Below, one piece after another: positions 46,628 to 57,603 of a stretch of 64,000 nucleotides of DNA (its first letter is position 1; every line of letters begins with the position of its first letter). A model generated the notes under the pieces. That model saw only the letters and a list, made by a program, of their open reading frames with translations. It did not search any database and was not told the origin of the DNA. This DNA comes from Bacillus suaedaesalsae (GTDB taxonomy: Bacteria; Bacillota; Bacilli; Bacillales; SA4). A program made the translations under genes and the position numbers. Where the stretch lies: positions 207,418 to 271,417 of the forward strand of contig NZ_JAFELM010000016.1 in the NCBI RefSeq assembly GCF_016890225.1, written 5' to 3'.

Positions 46628-48523
46628 TCATTTCTGATTGGATACTCGTGCGATCTTACCTTGCTCTAAATAGATTAAAAGAATAGATATATCTGATGGA
46701 TTTACCCCCGAGACACGAGATGCCTGACCAACAGAAAGTGGTCTAACCTCTTTTAACTTTTGTCTCGCTTCATTTGCAATACTTGAAATAGCATCATAAT
46801 CAATGTTTTCAGGGATTTTTTTCGTATCCATCTTTTTCATGCGTTCAACTTGCTGAAGTGACTTTTCAATATAACCTTCATATTTTACTTGAATTTCGAC
46901 CTGCTCAGCAATCTCTGCCTGTAAATCAACCTCTGAAGGTACGATTTCCTTTATATGTTGATATGTCATTTCTGGGCGTTTTAAAAGATCTGAAGCTCTA
47001 ATTCCATCTTTTAATTCACTTCCGCCTGCATCTTTAATCATTTGTTGAACTTGTAGCGATGGTTTAATAATTACTTGTTTTAACCGTTCTTTTTCTTTTT
47101 CGATTTCTTCTTTCTTTTTAGTAAAACGTGCATAACGTTCTTCTGAGATTAATCCAAGTTTGTATGCTTTATCTGTTAATCGTAAGTCTGCATTATCATG
47201 TCTTAATAGAAGGCGATACTCAGCTCTTGAAGTTAGTAATCGATACGGCTCATTCGTTCCTTTTGTAACTAAATCATCAATTAGTACGCCGATATATGCC
47301 TCTGATCGATCTAAAATAACTTCCTTCTGTCCTAACGCCTTTGCAGCTGCATTAATGCCAGCCATTAATCCTTGACCTGCTGCTTCTTCATAACCAGAGG
47401 TACCGTTAATCTGACCAGCAGTATAAAGATATGGAACATTTTTGGTTTCTAATGTTGGCCATAGTTGTGTTGGAACTACTGCATCATACTCAATCGCATA
47501 ACCAGCTCTCATCATTTGTGCTTTTTCTAAACCTGGAATGGTAGCAAGCATTTTGAGTTGAACTTCCTCTGGTAAACTTGTAGAAAGTCCTTGTACATAT
47601 ACTTCTTGCGTATTTCTACCTTCTGGTTCAAGGAAAATTTGATGTCTAGGTTTATCATTAAAACGAACAATTTTATCTTCAATAGAAGGACAATATCTCG
47701 GACCTGTTCCTTTAATCATTCCGGAATACATAGGAGAGCGATGAAGATTGTCATCAATTAATTGATGTGTTTCAGGACTTGTGTAGGTTAACCAACAAGG
47801 AATTTGGTCTGTAATATATTCCGTTGTTTCATAAGAAAAAGCTCTAGGTATATCATCACCAGGTTGAATTTCAGTTTTGGAGTAATCGATTGTATTACTG
47901 TTTACTCTCGGAGGCGTTCCAGTTTTAAATCGTACTAAATCAAAACCTAATTCTTGTAAGTGCTCTGATAATTTAATAGATGGTTGTTGGTTATTTGGAC
48001 CACTTGAATATTGTAAATCACCAATAATAATTTTACCTCTTAAAAATGTACCTGTAGTAATGACGACTGTTTTAGAGGAGTACTTCGCGCCTGTATTCGT
48101 AATAACCCCTCTACATTCTCCATCTTCAACGATTAAACGCTCCACCATTCCTTGTAACAACGTAAGATTAGGTGTATTTTCAATTGTTTTTTTCATTTCA
48201 TGTTGATACGAAAATTTATCTGCTTGCGCTCTTAAAGCACGAACTGCAGGGCCTTTTCCTGTATTGAGCATACGCATTTGAATGTGCGTTTTATCAATAT
48301 TTTTTCCCATTTCGCCGCCTAGTGCATCTATTTCACGAACGACAATTCCCTTTGCTGGTCCACCAACTGATGGATTACACGGCATAAAGGCAACCATATC
48401 TAAATTGATTGTAACCATTAATGTTTTAGCGCCCATTCTAGCTGCTGCAAGTCCAGCTTCACAGCCAGCATGACCTGCTCCAACGACTATGACATCATAC
48501 TGTCCACCGTCATACTGTTGCAT
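46628..48523 (-). CDS. mnmG: tRNA uridine-34 5-carboxymethylaminomethyl modification enzyme MnmG
   Basis: This 631-residue FAD enzyme works with MnmE to modify the wobble uridine of several tRNAs. The N-terminal FAD-binding motif is [31 protein letters not shown], the [13 protein letters not shown] motif and a helical C-terminal domain are visible. GGAGG precedes the ATG. It is 11 bp after mnmE. Confidence 0.98.
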   Translation of the reverse strand: MQQYDGGQYDVIVVGAGHAGCEAGLAAARMGAKTLMVTINLDMVAFMPCNPSVGGPAKGIVVREIDALGGEMGKNIDKTHIQMRMLNTGKGPAVRALRAQADKFSYQHEMKKTIENTPNLTLLQGMVERLIVEDGECRGVITNTGAKYSSKTVVITTGTFLRGKIIIGDLQYSSGPNNQQPSIKLSEHLQELGFDLVRFKTGTPPRVNSNTIDYSKTEIQPGDDIPRAFSYETTEYITDQIPCWLTYTSPETHQLIDDNLHRSPMYSGMIKGTGPRYCPSIEDKIVRFNDKPRHQIFLEPEGRNTQEVYVQGLSTSLPEEVQLKMLATIPGLEKAQMMRAGYAIEYDAVVPTQLWPTLETKNVPYLYTAGQINGTSGYEEAAGQGLMAGINAAAKALGQKEVILDRSEAYIGVLIDDLVTKGTNEPYRLLTSRAEYRLLLRHDNADLRLTDKAYKLGLISEERYARFTKKKEEIEKEKERLKQVIIKPSLQVQQMIKDAGGSELKDGIRASDLLKRPEMTYQHIKEIVPSEVDLQAEIAEQVEIQVKYEGYIEKSLQQVERMKKMDTKKIPENIDYDAISSIANEARQKLKEVRPLSVGQASRVSGVNPSDISILLIYLEQGKIARVSNQK

Positions 48524-48534
48524 TAAAAAACCTC

Positions 48535-49911
48535 CTATTTACCTAAACAAAATTGTGAAAATAACTGATCAATTAAACTTTCATGAACAGCATCACCGAT
48601 GATCTCACCTAATAATTCCCAAGTCCTCGTTAAGTCAATTTGCACTAAATCAATAGGAACTCCGGTTTCAATACCATTTATCGCTTCTTGTATTGATTTT
48701 TTCGCCTGTGTTAGCAATGCAATATGTCTTGAGTTTGATACATAGGTCATATCTTGTGATTCAATTGAACCTGAGAAAAATAAGGTAGCAATAGCATCCT
48801 CTAATTGTTCTATTCCTTGATCTTCTAGTAAGGAAGTTGTAACGAGTGAATATTCACCAGCTATTTCTTTTACCCGATTTATATCTAGCTTTTGAGGTAG
48901 ATCCGTCTTATTGACAATTACTATTACATCCATACCGGCTACCGCTTCAAAAAGCCTCTCATCTTCAATCGTAAGTTCATCATTATAATTAAGAACTAAA
49001 AGAATTAAATCAGCTTCCTTTAATACTTGCCTAGAACGTTCAACACCTATTCTCTCAACTATATCTTCCGTTTCACGAATACCAGCCGTATCAAGAAGGC
49101 GAAGCGGAACACCTTTCACATTTACATACTCCTCAATCACGTCCCGTGTAGTACCTGGTATATCTGTAACAATCGCCTTATTCTCATGAACTAAACTATT
49201 TAATAAAGAGGATTTTCCTACGTTTGGTCTACCGACAATTACAGTTGATAATCCTTCTCTTAATATTTTCCCCTGGTTTGAGGTTTGTAGAAGCTTTTCA
49301 ATCTCTTTTTGGACTGAACTTGCTTTTTCTATTAATAATGAATGTGTCATTTCTTCGACATCATCATACTCAGGATAATCAATGTTAACTTCAACATGAG
49401 CAAGTGTTTCTAATAACTCCTGACGCAAACGTTGTATTAACTTCGAGAGACGTCCTTCCATTTGACCAATCGCAACACTCATTGCACGGTCAGTTTTTGC
49501 TCGGATTAAATCCATTACTGCTTCAGCCTGAGATAAGTCAATCCGGCCATTCAAAAATGCTCTTTTCGTAAATTCCCCTGGTTCTGCTAAACGTGCACCA
49601 TTTTCAAGCGTTAACTGTAACACTTTATTTACTGATACTAATCCACCATGACAATTAATTTCCACTACGTTTTCTCTCGTAAATGTTTTTGGAGCCTTCA
49701 TAACAGAAATCATTACTTCCTCAACTGTATCTCCTGATTCAGGATCAAAAATATGACCATAGTGAATCGTATGAGATGGTACCTCTGTTAACGATTTACC
49801 CTTAAATATTTTATTTGCTATCGCTAAACTATCGTCTCCACTTAATCTAACAATCGCAATAGCTCCTTCTCCCATTGGAGTTGATATTGCCGCTATCGTA
49901 TCAAAATCCAT
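48535..49911 (-). CDS. mnmE: tRNA modification GTPase MnmE
   Basis: MnmE binds formyl-tetrahydrofolate and GTP and forms the U34 modification complex with MnmG. The 458 residues have the N-terminal folate domain ([20 protein letters not shown]). A GTPase domain inserted in a helical region shows [25 protein letters not shown] and NKTD, and the C-terminal CLGK motif is present. The ATG at 49911 matches Bacillus MnmE. Four more codons to a GTG are open. Its upstream region carries DnaA boxes. Confidence 0.97.
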   Translation of the reverse strand: MDFDTIAAISTPMGEGAIAIVRLSGDDSLAIANKIFKGKSLTEVPSHTIHYGHIFDPESGDTVEEVMISVMKAPKTFTRENVVEINCHGGLVSVNKVLQLTLENGARLAEPGEFTKRAFLNGRIDLSQAEAVMDLIRAKTDRAMSVAIGQMEGRLSKLIQRLRQELLETLAHVEVNIDYPEYDDVEEMTHSLLIEKASSVQKEIEKLLQTSNQGKILREGLSTVIVGRPNVGKSSLLNSLVHENKAIVTDIPGTTRDVIEEYVNVKGVPLRLLDTAGIRETEDIVERIGVERSRQVLKEADLILLVLNYNDELTIEDERLFEAVAGMDVIVIVNKTDLPQKLDINRVKEIAGEYSLVTTSLLEDQGIEQLEDAIATLFFSGSIESQDMTYVSNSRHIALLTQAKKSIQEAINGIETGVPIDLVQIDLTRTWELLGEIIGDAVHESLIDQLFSQFCLGK

Positions 49912-50000
49912 GATTATGGTCACTCTTCTTCCTCAATATACTTACGTCTCTTTTAAGACATCTGATTATCATATCAAAACTTTTTTAGCTTGTCCTATAT

Positions 50001-50105
50001 TCATCCACATGTTTATAGTATTACCCAAAAGGATACAATCAATCTTATCCACTTGTGGATATCTTCTCCGTTCATATGATCTACTCTTATTTTAACTTAT
50101 CCACA
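50001..50105. promoter_or_regulatory. DnaA-box cluster between mnmE and jag
   Basis: The region contains TCATCCACA (50001-50009), TTATCCACT (50045-50053), TGTGGATAT (50054-50062, reverse) and a perfect TTATCCACA (50097-50105). It lies in the 450-bp gap between jag and mnmE. This corresponds to the jag DnaA-box cluster I recall from Bacillus subtilis. Confidence 0.8.
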
Positions 50106-50320
50106 ACCTAAATGACAACTACTTCATACTTGTGCACAAGACAGAAATACACAAAAATAGACAAAAAAATAAAAGGGTAATTATACTCTTACTGAATCTC
50201 GTTAAAAAGTATTGCTTTTGGTAGAAGAATCCTGCCAAATCTCTCTCCATAATAAGTGATTTTTTTATTTACCTGACCTCATAGAAAGTTCTTTCCAAGC
50301 TCGGCGGAAATATAACAAAA

Positions 50321-50355
50321 AAAGTCCTAGACTGATTCATTCAGTCTAGGACTTT
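50321..50355. terminator. Terminator after jag
   Basis: A perfect 15-bp stem (50321-50335 with 50341-50355) is followed by a T run on the - strand. It ends the rnpA-spoIIIJ-jag unit. Confidence 0.95.
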
Positions 50356-50358
50356 TAA

Positions 50359-50985
50359 CTACTTTTTTATAATTGGTGAGATCACAAGGTGACGATGAGG
50401 TTCTTCTCCTGCAGAATAGGTCTTTACCTCTTTATTTTTCAATAATACCGTATGAATAACTTTTCGTTCATAAGAAGGCATAGGTTCAAGTGACACCTCT
50501 TGTTTCGACTTAGCAGCTTTATATGCCAATCGATGTGCAAGCTGCTCAAGTGCTTCTCTTCTTCGTAAACGATAATTCTCTGCATCTACGATGATTGTAC
50601 GATATTGATTAGTAGAACGATTAAAGACAAGCTGAGCTAGATATTGAATGGAATTTAAGGTTTGACCTCTTTTCCCTATTAATAATGCAATATCTTTTCC
50701 AGATAAATGATAGATCACTTCTCGATCTACTTCTTTACTCTCAATCTTCACATCTAAACCCATTTTTTTCGTTATATCATATAAAAATTGTTCTGTATCT
50801 TTTTTTGCATTTTTCTTTAATGTTACTTTTATAACATAGTTCCGAGCACCAAAAAGACCAAATAACCCTTTTTTTCCCTCTTCTACTACATCTATTTCTA
50901 CTTCTTCTCTTGATGCATTCATCTGAGCTAGTGCTGAACTTACTGCCTCTTCAAAAGTTGAACCTATAGCAGTTACTTCTTTCAC
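50359..50985 (-). CDS. jag: RNA-binding protein Jag (KhpB)
   Basis: This 208-residue RNA-binding protein has an N-terminal Jag domain ([16 protein letters not shown]), a KH domain with [15 protein letters not shown], and a C-terminal R3H domain ([16 protein letters not shown]). Relatives pair with KhpA and influence wall growth and division. The GTG start has AGGAGG upstream and overlaps the yidC stop as GTGA. Confidence 0.96.
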   Translation of the reverse strand: MKEVTAIGSTFEEAVSSALAQMNASREEVEIDVVEEGKKGLFGLFGARNYVIKVTLKKNAKKDTEQFLYDITKKMGLDVKIESKEVDREVIYHLSGKDIALLIGKRGQTLNSIQYLAQLVFNRSTNQYRTIIVDAENYRLRRREALEQLAHRLAYKAAKSKQEVSLEPMPSYERKVIHTVLLKNKEVKTYSAGEEPHRHLVISPIIKK

Positions 50986-51746
50986 TTTTTTGCTCCTCCT
51001 GCATTGTTTTCTTTAATTTCTGGACCTTTAATTACATACGTTTGTACAATCATGAAAAGGTTACCCACTACCCAATATAATGAAAGTGCTGCAGGGAAGT
51101 TAAAAGCAAATACTACAATCATAATTGGCATAATCCAAAGCATCATTGTCATTTGAGGGTTCGGTGGTGAACCTGCCATCATAATTTTTTGCTGAATGAA
51201 TGTTGTGATACCAGCAACGATTGGTAAAATAAAAAATGGATCTGGAGAACCTAAATCTACCCATAAAAAAGAATGAGTCTTAATTTCACTTGTCCTCATA
51301 ATCGCATGGTAGAATGCAATTAAAATTGGCATTTGAATTAAAATTGGGAAACATCCTGCAAGTGGGTTTACTCCATGCTTTTGAAATAAAGCCATTGTTT
51401 CTTGTTGCAGCTTTTGTTGTGTTTTTTGATCTTTTGAGCTGTATTGCTCACGTAATCTCTGCATTTCCGGCTGCAAAGCTTGCATCGCCTTTGAGCTCTT
51501 TGTTTGTTTAATCATTAATGGTAAAAGAACTAAGCGAATGATTAAAGTTACGATAATAATAGAAAGGCCATAGTTTTCATTAAATAATTCAGCAAAATAC
51601 GTAATTAGCATTGATAATGGATAAACAAAATATTGATTCCAAACTCCTGTACTTTCAGCTGTAATGTCTTGATTTACTTCCATACAGCCTGTTAGAGTTG
51701 CTAGAATTGCAAGTATTGCCACAAATAATAATAACCGCTTCTTCAC
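50982..51746 (-). CDS. spoIIIJ: Membrane protein insertase YidC/SpoIIIJ
   Basis: This 254-residue lipoprotein insertase folds membrane proteins. In Bacillus it is also needed for activation of SigG in the forespore. A lipoprotein signal ends in LTGC (Cys21). Five membrane segments follow, with the family motif [16 protein letters not shown] and the [11 protein letters not shown] element. The GTG at 51746 lies after AGGAGG. The longer TTG-started frame begins before that site and is rejected. Confidence 0.96.
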   Translation of the reverse strand: MKKRLLLFVAILAILATLTGCMEVNQDITAESTGVWNQYFVYPLSMLITYFAELFNENYGLSIIIVTLIIRLVLLPLMIKQTKSSKAMQALQPEMQRLREQYSSKDQKTQQKLQQETMALFQKHGVNPLAGCFPILIQMPILIAFYHAIMRTSEIKTHSFLWVDLGSPDPFFILPIVAGITTFIQQKIMMAGSPPNPQMTMMLWIMPIMIVVFAFNFPAALSLYWVVGNLFMIVQTYVIKGPEIKENNAGGAKK

Positions 51747-51948
51747 TTCTGTTATATCCTCCTTTATTTTCAAATCGTAAATAAATACGATTTAATATCA
51801 AAAACAAAAAACTAGTAAAACTAGTAATCAATAACTGTATTGTATCATCTTTCAATTAAAAATTCTTTCTATATTCCGTATTAAATTCATGACAAATTCA
51901 GCATTTACTATCGATATATTCTAGAAAATTGTCGAAACATAGAACTCT

Positions 51949-52293
51949 CTACTTTTTTGATAGAATCTTTGCTAATTTACAAACATGCTCTAATGATGAT
52001 TTAAATTGATAATAATCCATTTCAGCTGTCGGTTTTCTTGCAATAATAATAAAATCCTTGCCTGGTTTAAGCTGATCGCTAAATTCATGAAGAACTTGTC
52101 TTATTAACCTTTTGATTCGATTACGAGCTACAGCATTCCCAATTTTTTTACTAACAGATAAACCTACTCGAAATGTTGGTTGACCAGGATTGTCCAATAC
52201 ATATATCACAAACTGTCTATTGGCAGTTGAAATCCCCTTTTTAAAAATCTCTTGAAAATCTTCATTTTTCTTGATTCTATACGTTTTCTTCAT
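51949..52293 (-). CDS. rnpA: Ribonuclease P protein component
   Basis: This 114-residue basic protein assists the RNase P RNA in maturing tRNA 5' ends. It contains [19 protein letters not shown] and the RNR motif region [11 protein letters not shown]. The ATG at 52293 has GGAGTG upstream. The 13 extra codons in the open frame are not used. Confidence 0.96.
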   Translation of the reverse strand: MKKTYRIKKNEDFQEIFKKGISTANRQFVIYVLDNPGQPTFRVGLSVSKKIGNAVARNRIKRLIRQVLHEFSDQLKPGKDFIIIARKPTAEMDYYQFKSSLEHVCKLAKILSKK

Positions 52294-52482
52294 AGTTACA
52301 CTCCATTTGCTGCATAAAGAAATAAAGTTCATGCACCTTTAAAAGTAACGTTTTATTGCACATTACAATTCTCGATTATGTAATATACGTGCTACTCTTC
52401 TTACAGATTTTCCAATTATGGTACAAATAAAACATACACCAAAACGTAAAGATGGTCCTATTTTTCAAAATTAGGCCGAAAA

Positions 52483-52508
52483 AAGACCACTGATTATTCA
52501 GTGGTCTT
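52483..52508 (-). terminator. Terminator-like hairpin between rpmH and rnpA
   Basis: An 11-bp perfect stem (52483-52493 with 52498-52508) is followed by a T run on the - strand. It starts at the rpmH stop codon, so much rpmH transcription may end before rnpA. Confidence 0.9.
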
Positions 52509-52641
52509 ATGCTGATAATACTTTTCTTCCTCTTAGACGACGACGAGCAAGAACTTTTCTTCCATTTGCGCTGCTCATACGGCTACGAAAACCATGAACT
52601 TTACTACGCTTACGCTTATTTGGTTGGTAAGTACGTTTCAT
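52507..52641 (-). CDS. rpmH: 50S ribosomal protein L34
   Basis: This 44-residue, very basic protein starts [20 protein letters not shown], which is diagnostic of L34. GGAGG precedes the ATG. It lies next to oriC and divergent from dnaA, the classic arrangement. Confidence 0.98.
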   Translation of the reverse strand: MKRTYQPNKRKRSKVHGFRSRMSSANGRKVLARRRLRGRKVLSA

Positions 52642-52952
52642 TCCAATACACCTCCTCATAGGATACTACTTGTAGTAGATCCTACTTGAATCACTACTAT
52701 TAATAGTAAACTTTACACTTCCCTATATCATCAGGAGCTTAGTTATTACTTTTTTCTTAATCACTAAAAAGCAATTTACTTTTATAGGGATCGCGTTAAT
52801 GAACAATCAACATACTAAGGATATTGTTCAAAAATCCTATTTAAAAAAAATGTCCAAAGACAGTCTTTATAATTATAGTGAAGGATACTATTAAATGTCA
52901 ACTTGATTTCAAAAAAACCAATATTTTCCCTAAAACATGACTTTTAACCACT

Positions 52953-53216
52953 TGTGGATAAGTTTTTTAGACATCTTTCAACTTTTTCTCCAGTTATCGA
53001 CAAGTTTTACACAGTATCTTGTGTTGTGGACAAAAAAAACCCACAAGTTGTTGTACTTGTGGATAACCTTTAAAAAACCGTTGCAACACTTATTTTTATT
53101 TGTTATTATATTAATGTTTTCACACTTAATAATCTAACACCCTACATATCACTATCCACAGACTGTGGATAAAATGTGGATAGTTTATTAAGAGGCTGTG
53201 AAGAATTTTGTCCACA
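52953..53216. other. oriC, upstream DnaA-box region
   Basis: Perfect DnaA boxes (TTATCCACA or its complement) lie at 52953-52961, 53058-53066 and 53164-53172. One-mismatch boxes lie at 52994-53002, 53025-53033, 53152-53160, 53175-53183 and 53208-53216. Together they make the rpmH-dnaA half of a bipartite Bacillus origin. Confidence 0.95.
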
Positions 53217-53228
53217 AACCGTGAATAC

Positions 53229-53256
53229 TGTCGAAAAGTCACTTTTCTACTATAAT
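53229..53256 (+). promoter_or_regulatory. dnaA promoter with a Spo0A-box-like sequence
   Basis: A perfect TATAAT lies at 53251-53256, about 105 bp before the dnaA start. The -35 region is poor and contains TGTCGAA (53229-53235), which is the Spo0A box core. Confidence 0.55.
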
Positions 53257-53362
53257 ATATAACTAGTAACATCAGTTGTGGAAATGTATATTTATACTAT
53301 TGTATTCGGCCGACTGTACAAAGGTTGTACAACGCAAAGAAATAGGAAAAGGAGGGATAGGA

Positions 53363-54712
53363 TTGGAAAATATCTCGGACTTATGGAATAAAGCCTTAAA
53401 AGAAATCGAGAAAAAGCTGAGTAAGCCTTCCTTTGAAACATGGCTAAAATCTACAAAGGCACATGCTCTCCAAAATAATACGTTAATTATCACAGCACCT
53501 AATGAATTTGCTAGAGATTGGCTAGAATCACGATATTCGTCACTTATTGCTGATACAATCTATGACATAACTGGTGCAGAACTAACAATTAAATTTATTA
53601 TTCCTCAAAATCAGTCCGAAGTGGATTTTGACCTCGAGCCACCGAAGAAGCAAATCGTAAAGGCCGATGATGAACCACATGAATTACCTCAGAGTATGCT
53701 AAATCCAAAATACACATTCGATACGTTTGTTATTGGATCTGGTAATAGATTTGCTCATGCTGCTTCACTAGCTGTAGCAGAGGCTCCAGCTAAGGCCTAC
53801 AATCCTCTATTTATTTACGGGGGTGTTGGACTAGGGAAAACTCACTTAATGCACGCAATTGGCCATTATGTAATAGATCATAATCCTTCTGCTAAAGTTG
53901 TCTACTTATCATCTGAAAAATTCACAAATGAATTTATTAACTCTATTCGTGACAACAAAGCTGTCGATTTTCGTAATAAATATCGCAGTGTAGATGTATT
54001 ACTTATAGATGATATTCAGTTCCTAGCTGGAAAAGAACAAACACAAGAGGAATTTTTCCATACGTTTAATACTCTTCATGAGGAAAGTAAGCAAATTGTC
54101 ATTTCAAGTGATAGACCTCCAAAGGAAATTCCTACACTTGAAGATCGTCTTCGCTCAAGATTTGAATGGGGCTTAATTACGGATATCACCCCTCCAGACT
54201 TAGAAACGAGAATTGCAATCTTGCGCAAGAAAGCAAAAGCTGAAGGACTAGATATCCCTAACGAAGTTATGCTTTATATCGCAAACCAAATTGATACGAA
54301 TATTAGAGAGTTAGAAGGAGCATTAATTCGTGTTGTTGCATACTCTTCATTAATTAATAAAGATATTAATGCGGATTTAGCAGCAGAAGCATTAAAAGAT
54401 ATTATTCCAAGTTCTAAGCCCAAGGTGATAACAATCCTTGATATTCAACGTATCGTTGGTCAACACTACAACATAAAGTTAGAAGACTTTAAAGCGAAGA
54501 AACGTACGAAATCGATTGCTTTCCCTCGTCAAGTAGCTATGTACTTATCAAGGGAATTAACAGATTTCTCATTACCGAAAATTGGTGAAGAGTTTGGTGG
54601 ACGAGATCATACAACGGTGATTCATGCCCATGAAAAGATCTCTACCCTTCTTCAAACAGATTCACAACTACAAAGTCAGTTAAAAGAGATCCAAGGACTT
54701 TTAAAAAATTAA
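53363..54712 (+). CDS. dnaA: Chromosomal replication initiator protein DnaA
   Basis: DnaA binds the boxes in oriC, opens the origin and loads helicase. The 449 residues have domain I ([20 protein letters not shown]), a short linker, and the AAA+ domain with Walker [10 protein letters not shown] and Walker [13 protein letters not shown]. Domain IV carries the DNA-binding signature [15 protein letters not shown]. The TTG at 53363 has AGGAGG seven bases ahead. The 29 codons upstream in frame have no homology and are not translated. Confidence 0.99.
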   Translation: MENISDLWNKALKEIEKKLSKPSFETWLKSTKAHALQNNTLIITAPNEFARDWLESRYSSLIADTIYDITGAELTIKFIIPQNQSEVDFDLEPPKKQIVKADDEPHELPQSMLNPKYTFDTFVIGSGNRFAHAASLAVAEAPAKAYNPLFIYGGVGLGKTHLMHAIGHYVIDHNPSAKVVYLSSEKFTNEFINSIRDNKAVDFRNKYRSVDVLLIDDIQFLAGKEQTQEEFFHTFNTLHEESKQIVISSDRPPKEIPTLEDRLRSRFEWGLITDITPPDLETRIAILRKKAKAEGLDIPNEVMLYIANQIDTNIRELEGALIRVVAYSSLINKDINADLAAEALKDIIPSSKPKVITILDIQRIVGQHYNIKLEDFKAKKRTKSIAFPRQVAMYLSRELTDFSLPKIGEEFGGRDHTTVIHAHEKISTLLQTDSQLQSQLKEIQGLLKN

Positions 54713-54753
54713 TTTTTATACCTTAATAGTGTGAATAACTTGAACATGATTAC

Positions 54754-54785
54754 ACACAGTCTATCCACATGTGGATAGACTGTGT
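54754..54785. terminator. 32-bp perfect palindrome with two DnaA boxes after dnaA
   Basis: The arms 54754-54769 and 54770-54785 are exactly complementary. Each ends at the centre in a one-mismatch DnaA box (CTATCCACA 54761-54769 and TGTGGATAG 54770-54778). It lies about 40 bp after the dnaA stop and could be both a terminator and a paired DnaA site. Confidence 0.8.
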
Positions 54786-54804
54786 TTCCTTTCACTTTTC
54801 ATGC

Positions 54805-54870
54805 TTATCCACAAATCCACAGGCCCTATTACTATTACTACTATTTTTTTAAATAAATTATTATTATATG
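54805..54870. other. oriC unwinding region: DnaA boxes, DnaA-trios and AT-rich DUE
   Basis: A perfect box TTATCCACA (54805-54813) abuts AAATCCACA (54813-54821) and a short GC stretch. Then come six trinucleotides of the CTA/TTA type (54826-54843), the complement of DnaA-trios, and T- and A-rich DNA to about 54870. This is the basal unwinding system layout described for Bacillus subtilis. Confidence 0.9.
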
Positions 54871-54909
54871 ATTAGAAAATTTACTTATGACAAAAAGGAG
54901 ATTTTTATA

Positions 54910-56049
54910 ATGAAATTTTCGATTCAAAAAGATTATCTTGTTCAAGGTGTTCAAGATGTAATGAAGGCCGTCTCATCAAGAACAACAATTCCGATTTTAA
55001 CGGGTATTAAAATTGTTGCGACAAGAGAAGGTGTTACTTTAACAGGAAGTGATTCAGATATTTCGATTGAATCGTTTATTCCAGTTGAAGAAGCTGGAGA
55101 TGAAATTGTAGAAGTGAAAGAAACAGGAAGTATCGTATTGCAAGCACGATTCTTTAGCGAGATTGTAAAAAAGTTACCGCAAGACAATGTAGAAATTGAA
55201 GTGGTAAACCAATTACAAACAGTCATCCGATCAGGAAAAGCTGAGTTCAACTTAAATGCTATTGATGCAGAAGAATATCCACACCTACCACAATTAAGTG
55301 AAGAACATGTTTTTACATTACCTGCTGATTTGTTAAAACATATTATTCGTCAAACGGTGTTTGCCGTATCAACTTCTGAAACTAGACCAATCTTAACAGG
55401 TGTAAACTGGAAAATTGAAAATGATGAATTGCATTGTATTGCAACAGATAGTCACCGTTTAGCTTTTAGAAAGTGCTCGATTGATACAAACAATCAATTA
55501 CCTACTGCCAACGTTGTTATTCCAGGGAAGAGTTTAAATGAATTAAGTAAAATTTTAGATGATACAACCGATCATGTGGAAATCGTTATGACAGAACAAC
55601 AAGTACTATTTAAAATGAAAAATATCCTATTCTTCTCAAGATTATTAGACGGAAACTATCCTGATACTTCAAGACTAATACCGACAGAAAGCAAAACAGA
55701 TATTTATTTAAATAGTAAAGAATTCTTACATGCAATTGACCGTGCTTCCCTACTTGCTAGAGAAGGAAGAAATAATGTTGTTAAATTCAGTACATTAGAA
55801 CAAGGGACAATTGAGATTTCATCAGATTCACCAGAAATCGGAAAAGTCACAGAAGAGATTCAAAGTGAGAAGATTGAAGGGGAAGACTTAAAAATCTCCT
55901 TTAGTGCGAAGTTTATGATGGATGCATTAAAAGCAATTGATGGATCAGATGTAAAAATTAGTTTTACTGGTGCAATGAGACCTTTCTTTATCCAACCAGT
56001 TAATGATGATAAAACATTGCAGTTAATTCTACCTGTAAGAACATACTAA
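54910..56049 (+). CDS. dnaN: DNA polymerase III beta sliding clamp
   Basis: DnaN forms the dimeric ring that holds polymerases and many repair factors on DNA. The 379 residues begin MKFSIQKDYLVQGVQDVMKA and end in the usual LILPVRTY. The ATG at 54910 has AAAGGAG upstream. The 14 codons ahead of it in frame are not used. A 13-bp terminator follows. Confidence 0.98.
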   Translation: MKFSIQKDYLVQGVQDVMKAVSSRTTIPILTGIKIVATREGVTLTGSDSDISIESFIPVEEAGDEIVEVKETGSIVLQARFFSEIVKKLPQDNVEIEVVNQLQTVIRSGKAEFNLNAIDAEEYPHLPQLSEEHVFTLPADLLKHIIRQTVFAVSTSETRPILTGVNWKIENDELHCIATDSHRLAFRKCSIDTNNQLPTANVVIPGKSLNELSKILDDTTDHVEIVMTEQQVLFKMKNILFFSRLLDGNYPDTSRLIPTESKTDIYLNSKEFLHAIDRASLLAREGRNNVVKFSTLEQGTIEISSDSPEIGKVTEEIQSEKIEGEDLKISFSAKFMMDALKAIDGSDVKISFTGAMRPFFIQPVNDDKTLQLILPVRTY

Positions 56050-56051
56050 TC

Positions 56052-56087
56052 AAATAAGATACCGGCAATAATGTCGGTATCTTATTT
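56052..56087 (+). terminator. Terminator after dnaN
   Basis: A perfect 13-bp stem (56052-56064 with 56075-56087) ends in T residues on the + strand. Confidence 0.9.
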
Positions 56088-56218
56088 CGTATTCATATTA
56101 AGTATTTAGATGAATAGGATGACCTTCTTTTATTGTTTTCAATAATTTAGTACAATAAGAAATAGTGTATACATCCTTCTAAAAGTAAAAACTTTTAGAA
56201 ATGAACGAGGAGATGTCA

Positions 56219-56455
56219 ATGTCAAAAAGAATTGAAATAAATACAGAGTACATTACACTTGGACAATTTTTAAAATTAGCAGGTGTAATCGATACAGGTG
56301 GAATGGCAAAGTGGTTTTTGTCAGAATACGAAATTATCGTAAATGGAGAAAACGATAATCGTAGAGGGAGAAAACTTCGAGATGGAGATACAATCAAAAT
56401 CGAAGGAAAAGGATCCTTTACGGTAGCTTCTGTACCTGAATCCGTAGAAGATTAA
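56219..56455 (+). CDS. rlbA: S4-domain RNA-binding protein YaaA/RlbA
   Basis: This 78-residue protein has an S4 RNA-binding domain (ITLGQFLKLAGVIDTGGMAKWFL, then VNGENDNRRGRKL). It is found between dnaN and recF in Bacillus and is thought to act on ribosomal RNA or ribosomes. The ATG at 56219 has GAGGAG six bases ahead. The ATG at 56201 has no site. Confidence 0.95.
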   Translation: MSKRIEINTEYITLGQFLKLAGVIDTGGMAKWFLSEYEIIVNGENDNRRGRKLRDGDTIKIEGKGSFTVASVPESVED

Positions 56456-56473
56456 ACGTGTGGGGGAATACCC

Positions 56474-57592
56474 TTGTATATTGAAAATTTAACTGTGACG
56501 AATTACAGAAATTACGAAAAAACTGCCGTTGAATTTGAGAATAAAGTAAATGTTATATTAGGTGAAAACGCTCAAGGTAAAACGAATCTTATGGAAGCCA
56601 TCTACGTTTTAGCTATTGCAAAGTCGCATCGTACCTCGAATGATAAAGACATGATACGTTTTGAGGAAGAGTATGCTAAAATAGAAGGTAGAGTTCATAG
56701 AAAGAAGGGGCCGCTCTCACTTCAATTAGTGATTTCAACAAAAGGTAAAAAGGCAAAATTAAATCATCTGGAACAGCAAAGGTTAAGTCAATATATTGGA
56801 GCGATGAATATTGTCATGTTTGCTCCTGAGGATCTTAATTTAGTTAAAGGAAATCCTCAAGGTAGACGAAGATTCTTGGATATGGAGATTGGACAGGTAT
56901 CTCCAATCTATATGCATGACTTAAGTTTGTACCAGAAGATTTTAAGTCAACGAAATCACTATTTAAAGCAGCTTTCAAGACAAAAAGAAAAAAATCTTAC
57001 TATGCTAGATGTGCTTACAGCTCAGTTAATAGAAGTAGCTGCAAAGATTCTAAAGAAACGATTTGAATTCCTGGATTTACTTCAAAAATGGGCAGAACCA
57101 ATCCATAAAGGAATAAGTAGAGATCTAGAAACGTTAGAAATTCAGTATAAAGCTTCGGTTGATGTATCAGAGAACATAGACTTGTCGAAAATGATAGAAA
57201 GCTATGAGCAAAAATTTGATAAAATAAGAGATAGAGAAATTGATCGAGGTATGACTCTTGCTGGTCCTCATCGTGACGATCTTATTTTCTTCGTAAATGG
57301 TAAGGACGTGCAAAACTTTGGATCACAAGGACAACAACGAACAACTGCCCTATCCTTAAAGCTAGCTGAGATTGAACTTATCCACTCAGAAATTGGAGAA
57401 TATCCGATTCTTTTATTAGATGATGTATTATCTGAGTTAGATGATTTTAGACAATCCCATTTGCTTAATACCATTCAAGGGAAAGTCCAAACATTTGTAA
57501 CAACAACAAGTGTAGAAGGTATTGATCATGATACATTGAAAGAAGCTGCTCAATATTATGTAACAGCTGGTTCAATAGAGAAGTTAAAATGA
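56474..57592 (+). CDS. recF: DNA replication and repair protein RecF
   Basis: This 372-residue SMC-like ATPase helps load RecA at gaps, with RecO and RecR. The Walker A motif GENAQGKTN lies at about 30-38, the signature region is [17 protein letters not shown], and Walker B is [15 protein letters not shown] start with GGGGG seven bases ahead gives the standard N-terminus [14 protein letters not shown]. Confidence 0.97.
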   Translation: MYIENLTVTNYRNYEKTAVEFENKVNVILGENAQGKTNLMEAIYVLAIAKSHRTSNDKDMIRFEEEYAKIEGRVHRKKGPLSLQLVISTKGKKAKLNHLEQQRLSQYIGAMNIVMFAPEDLNLVKGNPQGRRRFLDMEIGQVSPIYMHDLSLYQKILSQRNHYLKQLSRQKEKNLTMLDVLTAQLIEVAAKILKKRFEFLDLLQKWAEPIHKGISRDLETLEIQYKASVDVSENIDLSKMIESYEQKFDKIRDREIDRGMTLAGPHRDDLIFFVNGKDVQNFGSQGQQRTTALSLKLAEIELIHSEIGEYPILLLDDVLSELDDFRQSHLLNTIQGKVQTFVTTTSVEGIDHDTLKEAAQYYVTAGSIEKLK

Positions 57593-57603
57593 GGTGATGA
57601 TAG

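Noticed and set aside
53276..53362. N-terminal extension of dnaA by 29 codons in the open frame.
   Set aside because: The TTG at 53363 has an ideal AGGAGG site and matches the DnaA N-terminus. The upstream codons overlap the promoter leader.
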